A stretch of DNA of 64,000 bases from Cognatundibacterium crateris (GCF_010078235.1 NZ_JAABOS010000005.1:137675-201674); one strand, 5' to 3'; positions 32,951-43,314 are shown, numbered from the stretch's first letter. Notes: generated by a model from the sequence alone, not told the origin. Program-made: numbers and translations.

Positions 32951-33937
32951 TTATGGCGTGTTGTTCCAGGTCTTTTCCCATACCTTTTCCCAGGCATGAT
33001 AAAACGGCTTATCGCCGACTGCACCACGCACGCCGCAAATCGCCGAGGCAAATGCCTGTGCTCTCTGCAAACTCAGCAAGCGCGGCCAGTCGCGTAACAT
33101 GCCTAGTAAAACAATCGCAGAAAAGGCATCCCCGGCTCCCACGGTGTCGACTACGTCTATGGCAGACGCAATGCTGCCGCGGCTTTCCAGGCCTTCGCCA
33201 TCTACATACAAATAGCCTTGCGCACCTAGCGTCACGATCAGTGCCTGCAGCTTGCAGGTCTGCAGTAACTCACGTAACAGCCCGATTGCTGGTATGCCCG
33301 GCGCGCTGAATTGTTGTTCCGCAGGTGTAGATAAAGCCGGATACAGTCGCAGTAAAACCTGTAATTCATCTTCATTGATTTTCAGGATATCCGCCGCAGC
33401 AATCGAGCGCAGTATGGTGTCCAGACTGGCCTGATCCTGACGCAGGTTCAGGTCCAGATAGCGCAGTGCGCTTGATTGCTTGAGTATGTCATTTAATGCC
33501 TGATGCGAAGCCGGTGCGCGCTGCGCCAGGGTGCCGAAGTAAATGATATCTCTGTCTGGTGGCGCTGCAAACGAGGCATGACGCTGCGCACAGGCCTGGC
33601 TGGCAGATGCACTGGCTATGTGATCATAGGCCTGATCAGGCAGGATGTGGAACTGATGGCTGACCAGATTGTGGGTATGCTGTATCTCCACACTGACTTT
33701 TCCAGTCGGGAAGTGGGGATCACTTTGCAGCCCGGCATCTGACATACCGAATTTGTGCATATCTTCGCGTATCCAGGTGCCGTAAGGGTCGTCGCCAATT
33801 CGTGAAATGAACAACGGATCGCAGCCGAAATAAGCCAGCGTGCGTGCCACGTTGTAGGGGGCGCCGCCGATCACAGGCCCATCCGGAAAATCATCGATCA
33901 GTACTTCACCGAATATGCAGATATTTGAGGCGGACAT
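32951..33937 (-). CDS. PfkB-family carbohydrate kinase, probable fructokinase
   Basis: The 328-residue product has the PfkB end motif DTVGAGDAFSAIVLLGML, with the catalytic Asp, near residue 255. The N-terminal GGAPYNVARTLAYFG motif near residue 24 is typical of fructokinases. It would phosphorylate the fructose freed by the sucrose-splitting enzyme encoded upstream. The start is ATG 33937, with AGGAG upstream, and it shares one base with the stop of that gene (TGATG), so the two are coupled. Confidence 0.92.
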   Translation of the reverse strand: MSASNICIFGEVLIDDFPDGPVIGGAPYNVARTLAYFGCDPLFISRIGDDPYGTWIREDMHKFGMSDAGLQSDPHFPTGKVSVEIQHTHNLVSHQFHILPDQAYDHIASASASQACAQRHASFAAPPDRDIIYFGTLAQRAPASHQALNDILKQSSALRYLDLNLRQDQASLDTILRSIAAADILKINEDELQVLLRLYPALSTPAEQQFSAPGIPAIGLLRELLQTCKLQALIVTLGAQGYLYVDGEGLESRGSIASAIDVVDTVGAGDAFSAIVLLGMLRDWPRLLSLQRAQAFASAICGVRGAVGDKPFYHAWEKVWEKTWNNTP

Positions 33938-35925
33938 CAGTTCACTCCTGTTGCAGATAAATTCGACGCGATCAGCCAGCATTGCGACCAGGCTGGAATA
34001 AGCAGTATATCCGGCGGAACTGCGCCATCCGGCGTTTTCCAGCATCCTGATATTGCGCTGCCAGATGGCTGTGCGGATGGTAGTTGCTGCGCCAGTACGC
34101 TCAGCGTCACAGTTTGTGGCTGATCAGAGAAGTTTCCAATGAAAACAAAGGGCGCATGGGCTTCGCCGCGACTGAATGCCAACAAGGATGAGGAGTTTGT
34201 ATGCAGCAGACGTCGTGCTGCCTGGGCTTGTAATTGCGGCAGCTTGCGGCGCCATTGCAGTAATCGCTGCAGACCTGAGCTGCACAGATGGGCCGCATTG
34301 CCAGCCGTTTGACTTCGTGTGGCCAGCGCCTCATTCCATTGTGGCCGGTGCAGCCAACGCGCATCGTATTGATGGGCAGCGACTGAACGGTAATCTTCAT
34401 TGTTTTCCTGAGCAAATTCATCGCCCATATAAATCAGCGGCATACCACCGAAGCAAAAACTCAAACCATATAACAGCAATTGTCGCTGCACCGCTGTGCG
34501 GCTTTGCTCAGCGTCAGTCGCACGGCTCAGACCACATAGGGCAGCGGCCATGCCTACCGTGCCATGTACCGCAGCCGGATCGCTGGCCTGAAAGCTGGCG
34601 CCGCTGGCGAAGCTGTCGCCTTGTCCCGCAAAAAACTGGCTGACGGCAGACAGTCTTTGTTCTACATCTGTCGCTTGCAGACTGGCTTCCGGGCGCAACA
34701 CATTCCAGCCTATATCGTCATGACAGCGCACATAGCTGAGCCAGCTGGTGTTCGGTGGCAGTTGCGGCGTGCCTGCGATGACTGCAGAAATCAGGCTAGT
34801 GTCTTGTTCTGCCACTGCGACCCAGGCTGCTGCCATCAGGCTGCTGTGATAAGCGAGATGACATTCCTGCACGCCGCGCTGTGCATCCCCCAGATAGGCG
34901 GGCAGATCACGCGTTGCGACGATCGCCTCTGCCTTCAACAAGACGCCCGGCATCGTGATTTCTGTGATGCAGCGCAGGCACTGCAGTATCCAATGCGCCT
35001 CCGGCTGATTCATACAAGTCGTGCCTGGCCGTTTCCATAAAAACGCAGTTGAATCAAGCCGGAATACTTCTATGCCGCGATTGGCCAGTTGCAGCATAGC
35101 TGCTGTCATGTCCAGAAACACGGCAGGATTACTGTAGTTCAGATCCCATTGATAGGGATAAAAGGTGGTCCATACCCAAGACTGCAGCGCATCGATATAG
35201 CTGAAATTGCCTGGCGCAACCTGAGGGAAAACCTGACCCAGCGTGGCTTCAAACTGATCCGGTACTGTCCGGTCAGGATAGTGGTAAAAATAATCCCGGT
35301 ATTTCGCATCGCCCGCACGTGCTGCAATCGCCCACGGGTGATCGTCGGCGACATGATTCAGGATAAAGTCTGAACAAAGACTGATGCCGGATTCGCGTAA
35401 TGCCTGAGTCAGTTGTTCCAGATCCTGCATACTGCCCAGCGTGGCTTCGACCTGATTGAAATCGGATACGGCAAAGCCGCCATCATTTTCACCGGCACGC
35501 GCTTTCAGGAAGGGCAGTAAGTGTAGATAAGTCACGCCCAGTTGCTGCAGATGTGGGATACGTTGTATGACGCCTTGCAGCGTGCCAGCAAACCGGTCGG
35601 TATAAGCGCAATAACCCAGTCTGTCTTCACGGGTGAACCAGTCGGGCTGTTGACTGCGTTGCTGATCCAGTGCCTGGAGTCCGGCCGGGCGTGCCTGTAG
35701 CGCATCGGCCATGACTTGCATCAGTTGCAGGCACCAGTTTTTCAATTGCACATCGTCGGCAAAGCGCGTTGCGTATAGCTGGCTTAAGCGCGTGATCAGC
35801 GTTGGTGCGTGCTGCGTAAAGCGCAGTTCTGCAGTGGTTCTAAGCGCAGGCGCAAGCTGCATCAGAAAAGCCTCCTTGCAGGCACTGAGCAGGGCGATGG
35901 AATTGGATGAAGAATGGACAGGCAT
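33937..35925 (-). CDS. GH13 amylosucrase or sucrose hydrolase
   Basis: The 662-residue product belongs to GH13 subfamily 4. It has an N-terminal helical domain (1-95), then a TIM-barrel with motif I CSDFILNHVADDHPW near 190, nucleophile Asp in FRLDSTAFLWKRPGT near 295, acid/base Glu in LLKAEAIV near 340, and RCHDDIGW near 400. Family enzymes either polymerise glucose from sucrose (amylosucrase) or simply hydrolyse sucrose (SUH of Xanthomonas). No signal peptide is visible, so it acts inside the cell on imported sucrose. It begins a tight group with fructokinase and transporter. Confidence 0.92.
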   Translation of the reverse strand: MPVHSSSNSIALLSACKEAFLMQLAPALRTTAELRFTQHAPTLITRLSQLYATRFADDVQLKNWCLQLMQVMADALQARPAGLQALDQQRSQQPDWFTREDRLGYCAYTDRFAGTLQGVIQRIPHLQQLGVTYLHLLPFLKARAGENDGGFAVSDFNQVEATLGSMQDLEQLTQALRESGISLCSDFILNHVADDHPWAIAARAGDAKYRDYFYHYPDRTVPDQFEATLGQVFPQVAPGNFSYIDALQSWVWTTFYPYQWDLNYSNPAVFLDMTAAMLQLANRGIEVFRLDSTAFLWKRPGTTCMNQPEAHWILQCLRCITEITMPGVLLKAEAIVATRDLPAYLGDAQRGVQECHLAYHSSLMAAAWVAVAEQDTSLISAVIAGTPQLPPNTSWLSYVRCHDDIGWNVLRPEASLQATDVEQRLSAVSQFFAGQGDSFASGASFQASDPAAVHGTVGMAAALCGLSRATDAEQSRTAVQRQLLLYGLSFCFGGMPLIYMGDEFAQENNEDYRSVAAHQYDARWLHRPQWNEALATRSQTAGNAAHLCSSGLQRLLQWRRKLPQLQAQAARRLLHTNSSSLLAFSRGEAHAPFVFIGNFSDQPQTVTLSVLAQQLPSAQPSGSAISGCWKTPDGAVPPDILLIPAWSQCWLIASNLSATGVN

Positions 35926-36018
35926 AATGGTCTGGTTAAAATGGGCTCCCCCGGTAAGTAGGGGTTACAGGGGGAGCTCAAGTGCTGCGGGGACAATCGG
36001 TGTTACTGAGTTTCAGAC

Positions 36019-38328
36019 TCAGAACGAATATTTCAAGGTGGCGCGTATGCTGCGTCCGTTGATGGAGCGCGCAGCATGTCCATCGCCTTCGACTTCGGTG
36101 TAGCCTATGGTGTTGAGCAAATTATTGATGCTCACCGACGCCTGCAGGCGTTCTGTCAACTGATAGTTGGCAAAGGCATTCAGTACATTAAAGCCACCCA
36201 GAGTCAGGGTATTGCCATCGTCGCCATAGGACTTGGACGTGCCGATCAGGCTGGCACCGAAAACGGCATCACCCATGGTGTAAGTTGGCGCGATCTGATA
36301 CACATACTTAGCCTGGCGTCTTGGCGTTTTTCCTATGATACTTTTATCGGCTGCTGCGGTGATGCTGGCATTGGTATAAGTCAGTCCGCCAGTCATACGG
36401 AATGCACCGATTTTATAGCTGGCTTCGACTTCCAGACCTTTTGCATCATAGGTGTTGGATGAAAATTTCTGCGTCGTAGCTTCGAAATTAGACTCTGAAG
36501 TTTTGGCCTGGAACAGGGTTACAAAGCTGCTGAAATCGCCGCTTTTCCACTTCACGCCCGCTTCGTTTTGTTTGACGATATTGGTACTGATCGGTGTGCT
36601 GCCATCCAGCGGGTTACCAAACATAATGCGATCGGCATTGAACGCGATACCATCGCTGGTACGTGCAAACAAGGCCAGATCTTTATTCAGGCGGTAGTTC
36701 ACACCGACCGAATACGAAGTGTGATTCACATCGTAATTGATGAACTTGGTATTGGCCTGACTGTAAGTCTGTTTAACCGCCTGATTGTAAGTGCCGCTGG
36801 CATTCTGCTTGTCATGGCGCAGGCTGGCATCGACATTCCAATCGCCTTTTTCCCAGCCCAGATTGGTGTACAGGGCATTGGTTTTGTATTGGGCATCGAT
36901 GGCGCGGTTACAGCAGCCACCCCAGACATCGGTACCTTGTGCCAGCAAACCCGGGCTGCCTGCGACGGTAGCGGCGGAATTCAGCAGTGCCGGTTTATCG
37001 CCGCTGGCCTGCATCAGGTATTGATTGAAATTCCAGGTCAGTGCGACATTTTGTATGGAGCTGAAATAACCCACTGTAGTCGCGAGTTTGCCTTCTGCCA
37101 GCTCGAACGCACGTGATAAGCGCACATCATTGGTGGTGCTGCCCAGATCATCCAGCGAGGTATTGAAGACAGTGGCAGTAAAGGCCGGGCCGCTGTAAGC
37201 CTTGCCTGCATTAGGCCCAGTTGCATATGTCATGCCGCTGCTATTGTTGGCATTATCCGCCGGGAAGATAGAAATGAAACGGCCGGTATTAGTCGACTTG
37301 CGGAATTTTTCATCCAGCGTCCAGCCATTGCCTACATTTAAAGAAGCCTCTAAGCCGAAGGCGTTGCTCACTGCATGCAAGCCATCATTCACATTTGTGG
37401 AGACTTTGTTGTTGTTTTTATCCAGTACGATATCACGCGTCCAGTAAGGCGAGTAAAAGCTGGCAGTACGCGGATCAATTCCTGCCATTTCAGAGATAGA
37501 ACCATTCACGGTACGGACAGGTACTGGCATATTCATCGGCGTTTTGTCGTCCAGATGTTTGACGCTCAGGCGGATATAGCCATTGTCCAGTTCATGCGTG
37601 ATATTGGCACGTAACTGGCCGCCATCTTCAGCGGTGACACCGGCTGGACGCGAACTGTCGCCATTACGATAAAAGCCAGCGATAAACATCCGTGTTTTTG
37701 GTGACAGCGCTGCACCATAGTCGAAATCGAAACGGGTCTGGTTAAAATCCAGACCTTTTGTGATGCCTATGCTGCCGCCTTTTTCCTTACCATTTTTGCT
37801 GATGAAGTTAATGATGCCACCTGGTGCATTGGTCGCCATAGTCGATGCGGTGCCACCGCGTACCACTTCCAGGTGGCTCAGGCTGCCATCGGCGCGCAGA
37901 TACATATCGGGTGTGGCAAAGGCGATGTCACCGAACAGCAGTACCGGCAAACCATCTTCCTGAAACTGCACATAACGCGCGCCACCGGCAGAGATCGGTA
38001 CGCCACGCACGGTCAGGTTGGCATTGCCTTCACCGCCTGAGGATTCTGCACGTACGCCTGGAACAGCGCGCAAAATTTCTGCCGCATTGGTTGGGGCAGA
38101 CTGGGAAATCTGATCCGCATCGAGCGAGCTGATGGAGACGCTGGCCTTCATTTTCGAGGTGCCGGTCGGCGTGCCGGTGACGATCACCGAATTCAGGTTC
38201 AGGGAATTTTTCTCTTTATCGCTGCTGACTGTGCCGGCTGCTTCCTGCGCCAGTGCACTGCCCATATGGAATACGGCCAGGGATACCAGACTGGCCATGC
38301 GTGTCAGTTTGAGGCTATGTGATGTCAT
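36019..38328 (-). CDS. TonB-dependent receptor, probable sucrose receptor
   Basis: The 769-residue outer-membrane receptor has a signal peptide (residues 1-27, cleavage after SALA), a TonB-box-like NSVIVTGTPTG near 45, a plug domain (60-190, with ILRAVPGVRAESSGG and the LEVVRGGTASTM motif), and a 22-strand-type barrel ending in RATLKYSF. It fits the SuxA-type receptors that bring sucrose across the outer membrane. The start is ATG 38328, with GGAGA 6 bp upstream; earlier ATG codons at 38340 and 38397 lack this. Its promoter overlaps a LacI-type operator. Confidence 0.92.
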   Translation of the reverse strand: MTSHSLKLTRMASLVSLAVFHMGSALAQEAAGTVSSDKEKNSLNLNSVIVTGTPTGTSKMKASVSISSLDADQISQSAPTNAAEILRAVPGVRAESSGGEGNANLTVRGVPISAGGARYVQFQEDGLPVLLFGDIAFATPDMYLRADGSLSHLEVVRGGTASTMATNAPGGIINFISKNGKEKGGSIGITKGLDFNQTRFDFDYGAALSPKTRMFIAGFYRNGDSSRPAGVTAEDGGQLRANITHELDNGYIRLSVKHLDDKTPMNMPVPVRTVNGSISEMAGIDPRTASFYSPYWTRDIVLDKNNNKVSTNVNDGLHAVSNAFGLEASLNVGNGWTLDEKFRKSTNTGRFISIFPADNANNSSGMTYATGPNAGKAYSGPAFTATVFNTSLDDLGSTTNDVRLSRAFELAEGKLATTVGYFSSIQNVALTWNFNQYLMQASGDKPALLNSAATVAGSPGLLAQGTDVWGGCCNRAIDAQYKTNALYTNLGWEKGDWNVDASLRHDKQNASGTYNQAVKQTYSQANTKFINYDVNHTSYSVGVNYRLNKDLALFARTSDGIAFNADRIMFGNPLDGSTPISTNIVKQNEAGVKWKSGDFSSFVTLFQAKTSESNFEATTQKFSSNTYDAKGLEVEASYKIGAFRMTGGLTYTNASITAAADKSIIGKTPRRQAKYVYQIAPTYTMGDAVFGASLIGTSKSYGDDGNTLTLGGFNVLNAFANYQLTERLQASVSINNLLNTIGYTEVEGDGHAARSINGRSIRATLKYSF

Positions 38329-38544
38329 TTCTGTCTCCATTGTTTTTGCATACCGACTTATAAGGTGTCGGCGGTTTGGCATACCTGTTAGCACCAAGTC
38401 GAACTTCTGCCGGTGTTCAGCATGGACAACTCAGGAGCAAAAGACCTCCAACAATCCTCGCCTTGCTCCGCAATGGTGAGAGCGGGGCTGGTTTTGCGAT
38501 CTGACAAGCATTCTTGAAGATCTTTTGCACTGTAGGTGAGTTGC

Positions 38545-38573
38545 ATTATGGTGCAAGTTATTTTTCTTTGCAA
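38545..38573 (-). promoter_or_regulatory. Promoter of the TonB receptor gene and sucrose operon
   Basis: Read on the minus strand, TTGCAA (38573-38568) and CATAAT (38550-38545) are separated by exactly 17 bp. Transcription would begin near 38538, giving a leader of about 210 nt. The -35 box lies within the 20-bp operator palindrome, so a bound repressor would block RNA polymerase. Confidence 0.6.
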
Positions 38574-38585
38574 TCGATTGCAAAG
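38566..38585. promoter_or_regulatory. LacI-family operator 1
   Basis: CTTTGCAATCGATTGCAAAG is a perfect 20-bp palindrome with the central CG dinucleotide typical of LacI/GalR-family operators. It covers the -35 hexamer of the receptor promoter. Confidence 0.8.
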
Positions 38586-38661
38586 ATGCGGTGCAATAAG
38601 TTTTGTTTTGGTGCGGAGAATAAAATTCTCAGTTGGCTCAAACAGGTTTGAGTAAGGATAC

Positions 38662-38681
38662 GGACGAAAACGATTGCGTCC
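38662..38681. promoter_or_regulatory. LacI-family operator-like site 2 (imperfect)
   Basis: GGACGAAAACGATTGCGTCC has matching 5-bp arms (GGACG and CGTCC) and the central AAACGATT pattern of LacI-family sites. Its centre is 96 bp from that of operator 1. The inner arms match poorly, so it is a weaker candidate. Confidence 0.45.
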
Positions 38682-38878
38682 CTCTTGCCCGTTATGTGCT
38701 AAGGGCTCAGGTTTGGTGCGCCCTTTTGACCTGTTTTTCTGATGCAAAGTTAAGTTGATGTTGTCTGCAATACGCAACGTATCAGCGCTGAATGGATGTT
38801 TTTTGATGCAGTGCACAATGAAAGAGTGGGCTGAAATGTACGGGTTTTCTGTGTTTTTGCTGGATGTGCTTGGTGTAT

Positions 38879-38896
38879 TTTGCAAACGTTTGCAAA
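38879..38896. promoter_or_regulatory. LacI-family operator 3
   Basis: TTTGCAAACGTTTGCAAA is a perfect 18-bp palindrome with central CG, close in sequence to operator 1 (TTGCAA arms shared). It lies 74 bp beyond the end of the lacI-type gene and about 312 bp from operator 1, suiting DNA looping. Confidence 0.75.
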
Positions 38897-38969
38897 TGAT
38901 GGTGTTTTTTATCTGCTCAGTCTGCCGGAGAAGAAGATGAAACAGGTTTTGAGTTGCCTCGGCGCTGGC

Positions 38970-40028
38970 TCACTGGCTGCTGCGACGTATGATGAGTTCG
39001 GTATCCAGCAAAAATGCCTGACTGGCATGCGTATCGATTTGATGTAGCAAGGCATCGACCAATGCCAGTCCGGCGACGGGCATGGGTTGCCGGATGGTCG
39101 TCAGCGGTGGATGAAAATAGCGCGCGAGCTCAATATCGTCATAACCGACGACTGCAACATCGGCGGGCACGCTGAAGTCGCGTTCGCGCAGTGAATTGAT
39201 CGCTGTCATGGCCAGCAAATCACTGCAGGCGAACAAGGCATCAAAATTCACCTGACGTGCACATAGTTCGGCTACCGCCTGTTTGCCACCATCTTCTACA
39301 AACGATGCCGCAACCACGAGTTCTGCGCGCACAGGCAGCCCGGCTTCTGTCAACGCTGCACAGTAGCCCTGATAACGCTGACTGACTTCCGGTAGCTGGA
39401 TGTCGCCAAAAAAAGCAATAGCGCGGCGGCCCTGATCCAGTAAATGGCGGGTAGCGAGTTTGCCGCCACTGATGTTATCGCTGCCTACAGTCACGTACAG
39501 TTGTTTTGGGAGTTGCGCACCCCACACCACTAAAGGCACTTTACGCAACGCGAGTTCATTGAGCTGATCATGGTGGCGCCATTGACCAATCAGGATAATG
39601 CCGGAGGCGCGGCCTGTGTCATAGATCTGCGATACGCTATCGAGCTGTTCCGCATCGACGCGCGAGACCAGCATGTCAAAACCACGCTCCGTCAATGCAT
39701 CGGCCAGACTGCCCAGCATGCCCAGAAAAAACGGATCGGTTAAATGTTGGCGGGTAGCGCTGTCAGATGGAATCACGACAGCAATGGTACGGCTCTGCTT
39801 CAGACGCAGATTTTGTGCGCCGATATTGATGGAATAATTGAGCGACTTGGCCAGTTCAGCAATGCGGGTCTTGGTTTCATCATTCACCAATTTACTGCCG
39901 CTCAATGCGCGCGATACGGTGGACGTGGAAACACCAGCCAGTCTGGCGATATCGGCCATTTGCAGGCGGCGCTGTTCCTTTTTATCGGCGCGCTGAGTCG
40001 TGTTGGCGGTGTCCGGGCTAGTCTTCAT
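38970..40028 (-). CDS. LacI-family transcriptional regulator of the sucrose locus
   Basis: The 352-residue repressor has the LacI helix-turn-helix near residues 22-75 (MADIARLAGVSTSTVSRALSGSKLV, including the hinge NYSINIGAQNLR). A periplasmic-binding-protein-like sugar domain follows (IAVVIPSDSA near 80, VVGYDDIELARYFHPPLTTIRQP near 290). The start is ATG 40028; the longer frame to 40085 is not supported and no clear Shine-Dalgarno is seen. It is just upstream of the receptor gene on the same strand, with matching palindromes in the gap, so it most likely represses the sucrose genes and responds to sucrose or fructose. Confidence 0.92.
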   Translation of the reverse strand: MKTSPDTANTTQRADKKEQRRLQMADIARLAGVSTSTVSRALSGSKLVNDETKTRIAELAKSLNYSINIGAQNLRLKQSRTIAVVIPSDSATRQHLTDPFFLGMLGSLADALTERGFDMLVSRVDAEQLDSVSQIYDTGRASGIILIGQWRHHDQLNELALRKVPLVVWGAQLPKQLYVTVGSDNISGGKLATRHLLDQGRRAIAFFGDIQLPEVSQRYQGYCAALTEAGLPVRAELVVAASFVEDGGKQAVAELCARQVNFDALFACSDLLAMTAINSLRERDFSVPADVAVVGYDDIELARYFHPPLTTIRQPMPVAGLALVDALLHQIDTHASQAFLLDTELIIRRSSQ

Positions 40029-40131
40029 CTGATCTGCGTGTAGAGTGAGCGGAGCTGTGGGCAGTAGGTTATAGGCTCCTAGCATAGCAAATCCGCTCAG
40101 CGCTTGGGTAAAGTTCCTGCTCGCTGAGGTC

Positions 40132-42024
40132 TTAGTTTGTGCTGAGTTCTGCGATCAGCTGCAGGATGTCATTGCCATAGCTCTCCAGCTTTTTATCGCC
40201 GACGCCAGAAATCGCACGTAAATCGACCAGCGTTTGTGGTGCATTTCTGGCGATTTCGCGCAGTGTCGCATCAGGGAAAATGACATAGGCCGGTACATTG
40301 TGCGTGCGTGCCGTTTCAACCCGCCACCAGCGCAGTTTATCGAACAGTTGCTGCTGCTCGCCGCTGAGTTCGCTTTCTGCGTAATCTTTGGCTGACTGGC
40401 GTTTATGTTTGAGTGCTTTTTCAGCTTTCTTATACTGCCTGAGTTGTATCTTCGTTTCGCCACGCAACACCGGCCGTGCAGCTTCGGTCAGTCGGAGTGC
40501 ACTGTAGTTCTCGTAATCCACTGCAATCAGTTCCAGCGCGATCAGCTGCCGCAACAAGGCGCGCCATTCAGCCTCGCTTTTTTCTGAGCCTATGCCGAAG
40601 GTGGATAGCTGATCGTGACGCCATTGTTTGACACGGTCAGTATCGATGCCACGCAAAATATCGACCACATGGCCGGCAGCAAAGCGCTGATCGACGCGGT
40701 AAATGGTGGACAGGATTTTTTGTGCAGCTACAGTGCCATCAAAGGAAACCGGCGGACTTAAACAGGTATCGCAATTGCCGCATGGGCTTGAAGCCTGGCC
40801 AAAGTAATCCAGGACATGCACGCGACGGCAATTGATGGTTTCACATAAAGCCAGCATCGCTTCCAGCTTGACGCTTTGTACCCGTTTATAGGTTTCATTC
40901 GCATCCGACTCATCGATCATGCGACGCTGCTGCACCACATCCTGCAGGCCATAAGCCATCCAGGCGTTTGCCGTTGCTCCATCACGACCGGCACGGCCGG
41001 TTTCCTGATAATAGCCTTCTATACTTTTCGGCAGATCCAGATGGGCGACGAAGCGGACATCCGGCTTATCGATGCCCATGCCAAACGCAATCGTCGCACA
41101 CATCACGATGCCGTCTTCGCGCAGGAATTTTGCCTGATTTTTGCTCCGTTCAGTCAGTTCCATACCCGCATGATAGGGTAGGGCGCTGATGCCGTGTTCA
41201 TTCAGAAAAGCGGCGGTTTCTTCGACTTTTTTGCGCGACAGGCAGTACACGATGCCCGCATCGCCATTGTGCTGGGCTTCGATAAAATCGAGTAATTGCT
41301 TGCGTCCATTCGCTTTCTCTACGATTTGATAGCGTATATTCGGACGGTCAAACGAGGAGACAAACTGCAGCGCATTTTCGAGTTGCAGGCGATGTATGAT
41401 TTCATCGCGGGTTTGCTGATCGGCGGTCGCCGTCAGCGCGATGCGCGGTACATGCGGAAAGCGTTCATGCAGGGTGGATAGTCGTATATATTCGGGCCGG
41501 AAGTCATGCCCCCATTGCGATACACAGTGTGCCTCATCGATCGCAAACAGGGCAATGTCGAGTATCTCCAGTAATTCCAGGCAGCGTTGGGTGAGTAAGC
41601 GTTCCGGTGCGATATACACCAGATCGAGTTCACCTTCGCGCATTTTCTTTTCCACTTCCAGGATCTGATCAAAGCTCTGGGTGGAATTCAGGAAGGCGGC
41701 GCGCACACCGACTTCCGCCAGTGCATCGACCTGATCCTGCATCAGTGCGATCAGAGGTGAAACGACGATGCCTACGCCGCGCCGTATCAACGCGGGTATC
41801 TGATAACACAGGGATTTACCACCACCGGTGGGCATCAGCACCAGGGTGTCACCGCCCTGTATCACATGATCGACGATCTGCCCTTGTTGCGAACGGAAAG
41901 CGGGGTAACCGAATACGGTCTGCAGTAAATGCAGCGCCTGATCCGCGCTTTCCCCGCTAGCGCCGCTGTGGTGGCTATCTTGGCTGTCCTGGCCGTGTTG
42001 GCTATTGAAACTGACTGAGGACAC
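40132..42024 (-). CDS. recQ: ATP-dependent DNA helicase RecQ
   Basis: The 630-residue SF2 helicase has Walker A MPTGGGKS near residue 63, the DEAH box in [20 protein letters not shown] near 155, and helicase motif VI in [12 protein letters not shown] near 335. A zinc-binding C4 region ([12 protein letters not shown] then CGNCDTC near 400), a winged-helix region and a C-terminal HRDC domain (550-625) follow. The N-terminal 30 residues are a Gln/Ser/Asp/His-rich tail. The start ATG is 3 bp after the uppP stop, so the two genes form an operon. Confidence 0.95.
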   Translation of the reverse strand: MSSVSFNSQHGQDSQDSHHSGASGESADQALHLLQTVFGYPAFRSQQGQIVDHVIQGGDTLVLMPTGGGKSLCYQIPALIRRGVGIVVSPLIALMQDQVDALAEVGVRAAFLNSTQSFDQILEVEKKMREGELDLVYIAPERLLTQRCLELLEILDIALFAIDEAHCVSQWGHDFRPEYIRLSTLHERFPHVPRIALTATADQQTRDEIIHRLQLENALQFVSSFDRPNIRYQIVEKANGRKQLLDFIEAQHNGDAGIVYCLSRKKVEETAAFLNEHGISALPYHAGMELTERSKNQAKFLREDGIVMCATIAFGMGIDKPDVRFVAHLDLPKSIEGYYQETGRAGRDGATANAWMAYGLQDVVQQRRMIDESDANETYKRVQSVKLEAMLALCETINCRRVHVLDYFGQASSPCGNCDTCLSPPVSFDGTVAAQKILSTIYRVDQRFAAGHVVDILRGIDTDRVKQWRHDQLSTFGIGSEKSEAEWRALLRQLIALELIAVDYENYSALRLTEAARPVLRGETKIQLRQYKKAEKALKHKRQSAKDYAESELSGEQQQLFDKLRWWRVETARTHNVPAYVIFPDATLREIARNAPQTLVDLRAISGVGDKKLESYGNDILQLIAELSTN

Positions 42025-42027
42025 TAC

Positions 42028-42858
42028 TTAATCAACCCACTGAATGACACCCGTGTAGGCGGTAATCAGGATCATGACGCCGAATGCAATGCGATACCAG
42101 GCAAAGACTTTGAAGTCATGCGAACTGATATAGCGCAGTAACCAGCGTACGCAAAAGAAAGCAGAGATGAAGGCTGCTACTGTACCCAGGGTGAACATAG
42201 GTACATCGGCCATGGATAAGTCATTACGTGCTTTGTACAGCGAATAGACCGTGGCGCCGAGCAGGGTAGGGATGGCCAGGAAAAAGGAAAATTCAGTAGC
42301 CGCTTTTCGTGACAAACCAAACAGCATGCCACCAATGATGGTTGCACCCGAACGGCTGGTGCCCGGTATCAGCGCAAATGCCTGTGCCAGTCCGATTTTG
42401 ATGGCATCAGTGATGGTCATATCATCCACCGAATCAATGCGCGCGACTTGCTGATCCGCAGGTTTGCGTTCCACCCACAAAATGATGAAGCCACCAATAA
42501 TGAAAGCGAGTGCAACCGGTACCGGTGCAAACAACACGGCTTTGATATGTTTGGAAAACAGCACGCCAAGTAATGCCGCGGGTAAAAAAGCGATGATTAA
42601 TTTCAGTGCAAAAAAACGGGCTTTCGCATCCGAGCCCAGACCGCACAGCACACTCGCAATTTTTGCGCGGTATTCCCAGCAAACCGCAAAAATGGCACCG
42701 GCCTGAATGACGATTTCAAATACTTTTTGTGTTTCGCCTGTGAAGTTGAGCAAACTGCCGGTCAGGATCAGATGCCCGGTGGAAGAGATGGGCAGGAACT
42801 CAGTCAGACCTTCGACGATACCCATGATGATGACTTTGATGGCGAGTAATAAATCCAT
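42028..42858 (-). CDS. uppP: Undecaprenyl-diphosphatase
   Basis: Integral membrane phosphatase (BacA family) that recycles the undecaprenyl carrier for peptidoglycan and O-antigen synthesis; its overproduction can give bacitracin resistance. The 276-residue product has about eight membrane helices. It carries both active-site motifs: [17 protein letters not shown] near residue 17-33 and [13 protein letters not shown] near 165-177. It is the first gene of the uppP-recQ pair. Confidence 0.95.
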   Translation of the reverse strand: MDLLLAIKVIIMGIVEGLTEFLPISSTGHLILTGSLLNFTGETQKVFEIVIQAGAIFAVCWEYRAKIASVLCGLGSDAKARFFALKLIIAFLPAALLGVLFSKHIKAVLFAPVPVALAFIIGGFIILWVERKPADQQVARIDSVDDMTITDAIKIGLAQAFALIPGTSRSGATIIGGMLFGLSRKAATEFSFFLAIPTLLGATVYSLYKARNDLSMADVPMFTLGTVAAFISAFFCVRWLLRYISSHDFKVFAWYRIAFGVMILITAYTGVIQWVD

Positions 42859-43314
42859 ATGCTAAATCTGTCGTTTCTATGATGAGGAAGTAAAAACCGG
42901 AGCGAAGCTTACCATGTCAGGCTGAGCGGCTGTTGAGTTTTCATAGCGAAACCAGCTTGAATTCAAGCGGGGGGCGCAGTACAGGCGGAGAAAAAATCCT
43001 AGTCACTTACGATCCAGGTGAAAGCGGTTCGCAGCAGTTCATAGCTGTTCACAACATCCTGACTTTAGCAAGCCGATCGTCGGGGTTGGATTTTCTTTTA
43101 TGCATGAATTTCACTAATTGGTACTGAAATTTAATGCCAATCAGTATTCTATTGAGCAGTATGTTGTTCTTGTCGATACTTCCGGATCCCAGTGTAGTGG
43201 CAGTGTTCTGTTCGTGTAGCACCGTACAGTCACCGCGACGAGCGCTGCTACCATGAGCGAGCGATGTTTGATGTGTACATTGGTCGCCGCTACTGAACTG
43301 ATACCGGAGGCATG
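42859..43314. other. Intergenic region of about 455 bp, with a 14-bp palindrome
   Basis: Separates uppP from the divergent 153-aa gene. It contains the perfect palindrome GCTTGAATTCAAGC at 42955-42968, about 100 bp upstream of uppP, a possible operator. The rest (42980-43310) shows nothing I can name apart from the GGAGG ribosome-binding site at 43306-43310. Confidence 0.5.

Noticed and set aside
38388-38885. 165-codon minus-strand open frame in the sucrose control region
   Set aside because: It covers the operators and promoter of the TonB receptor gene, has no recognisable domain, and its composition is unlike neighbouring genes.
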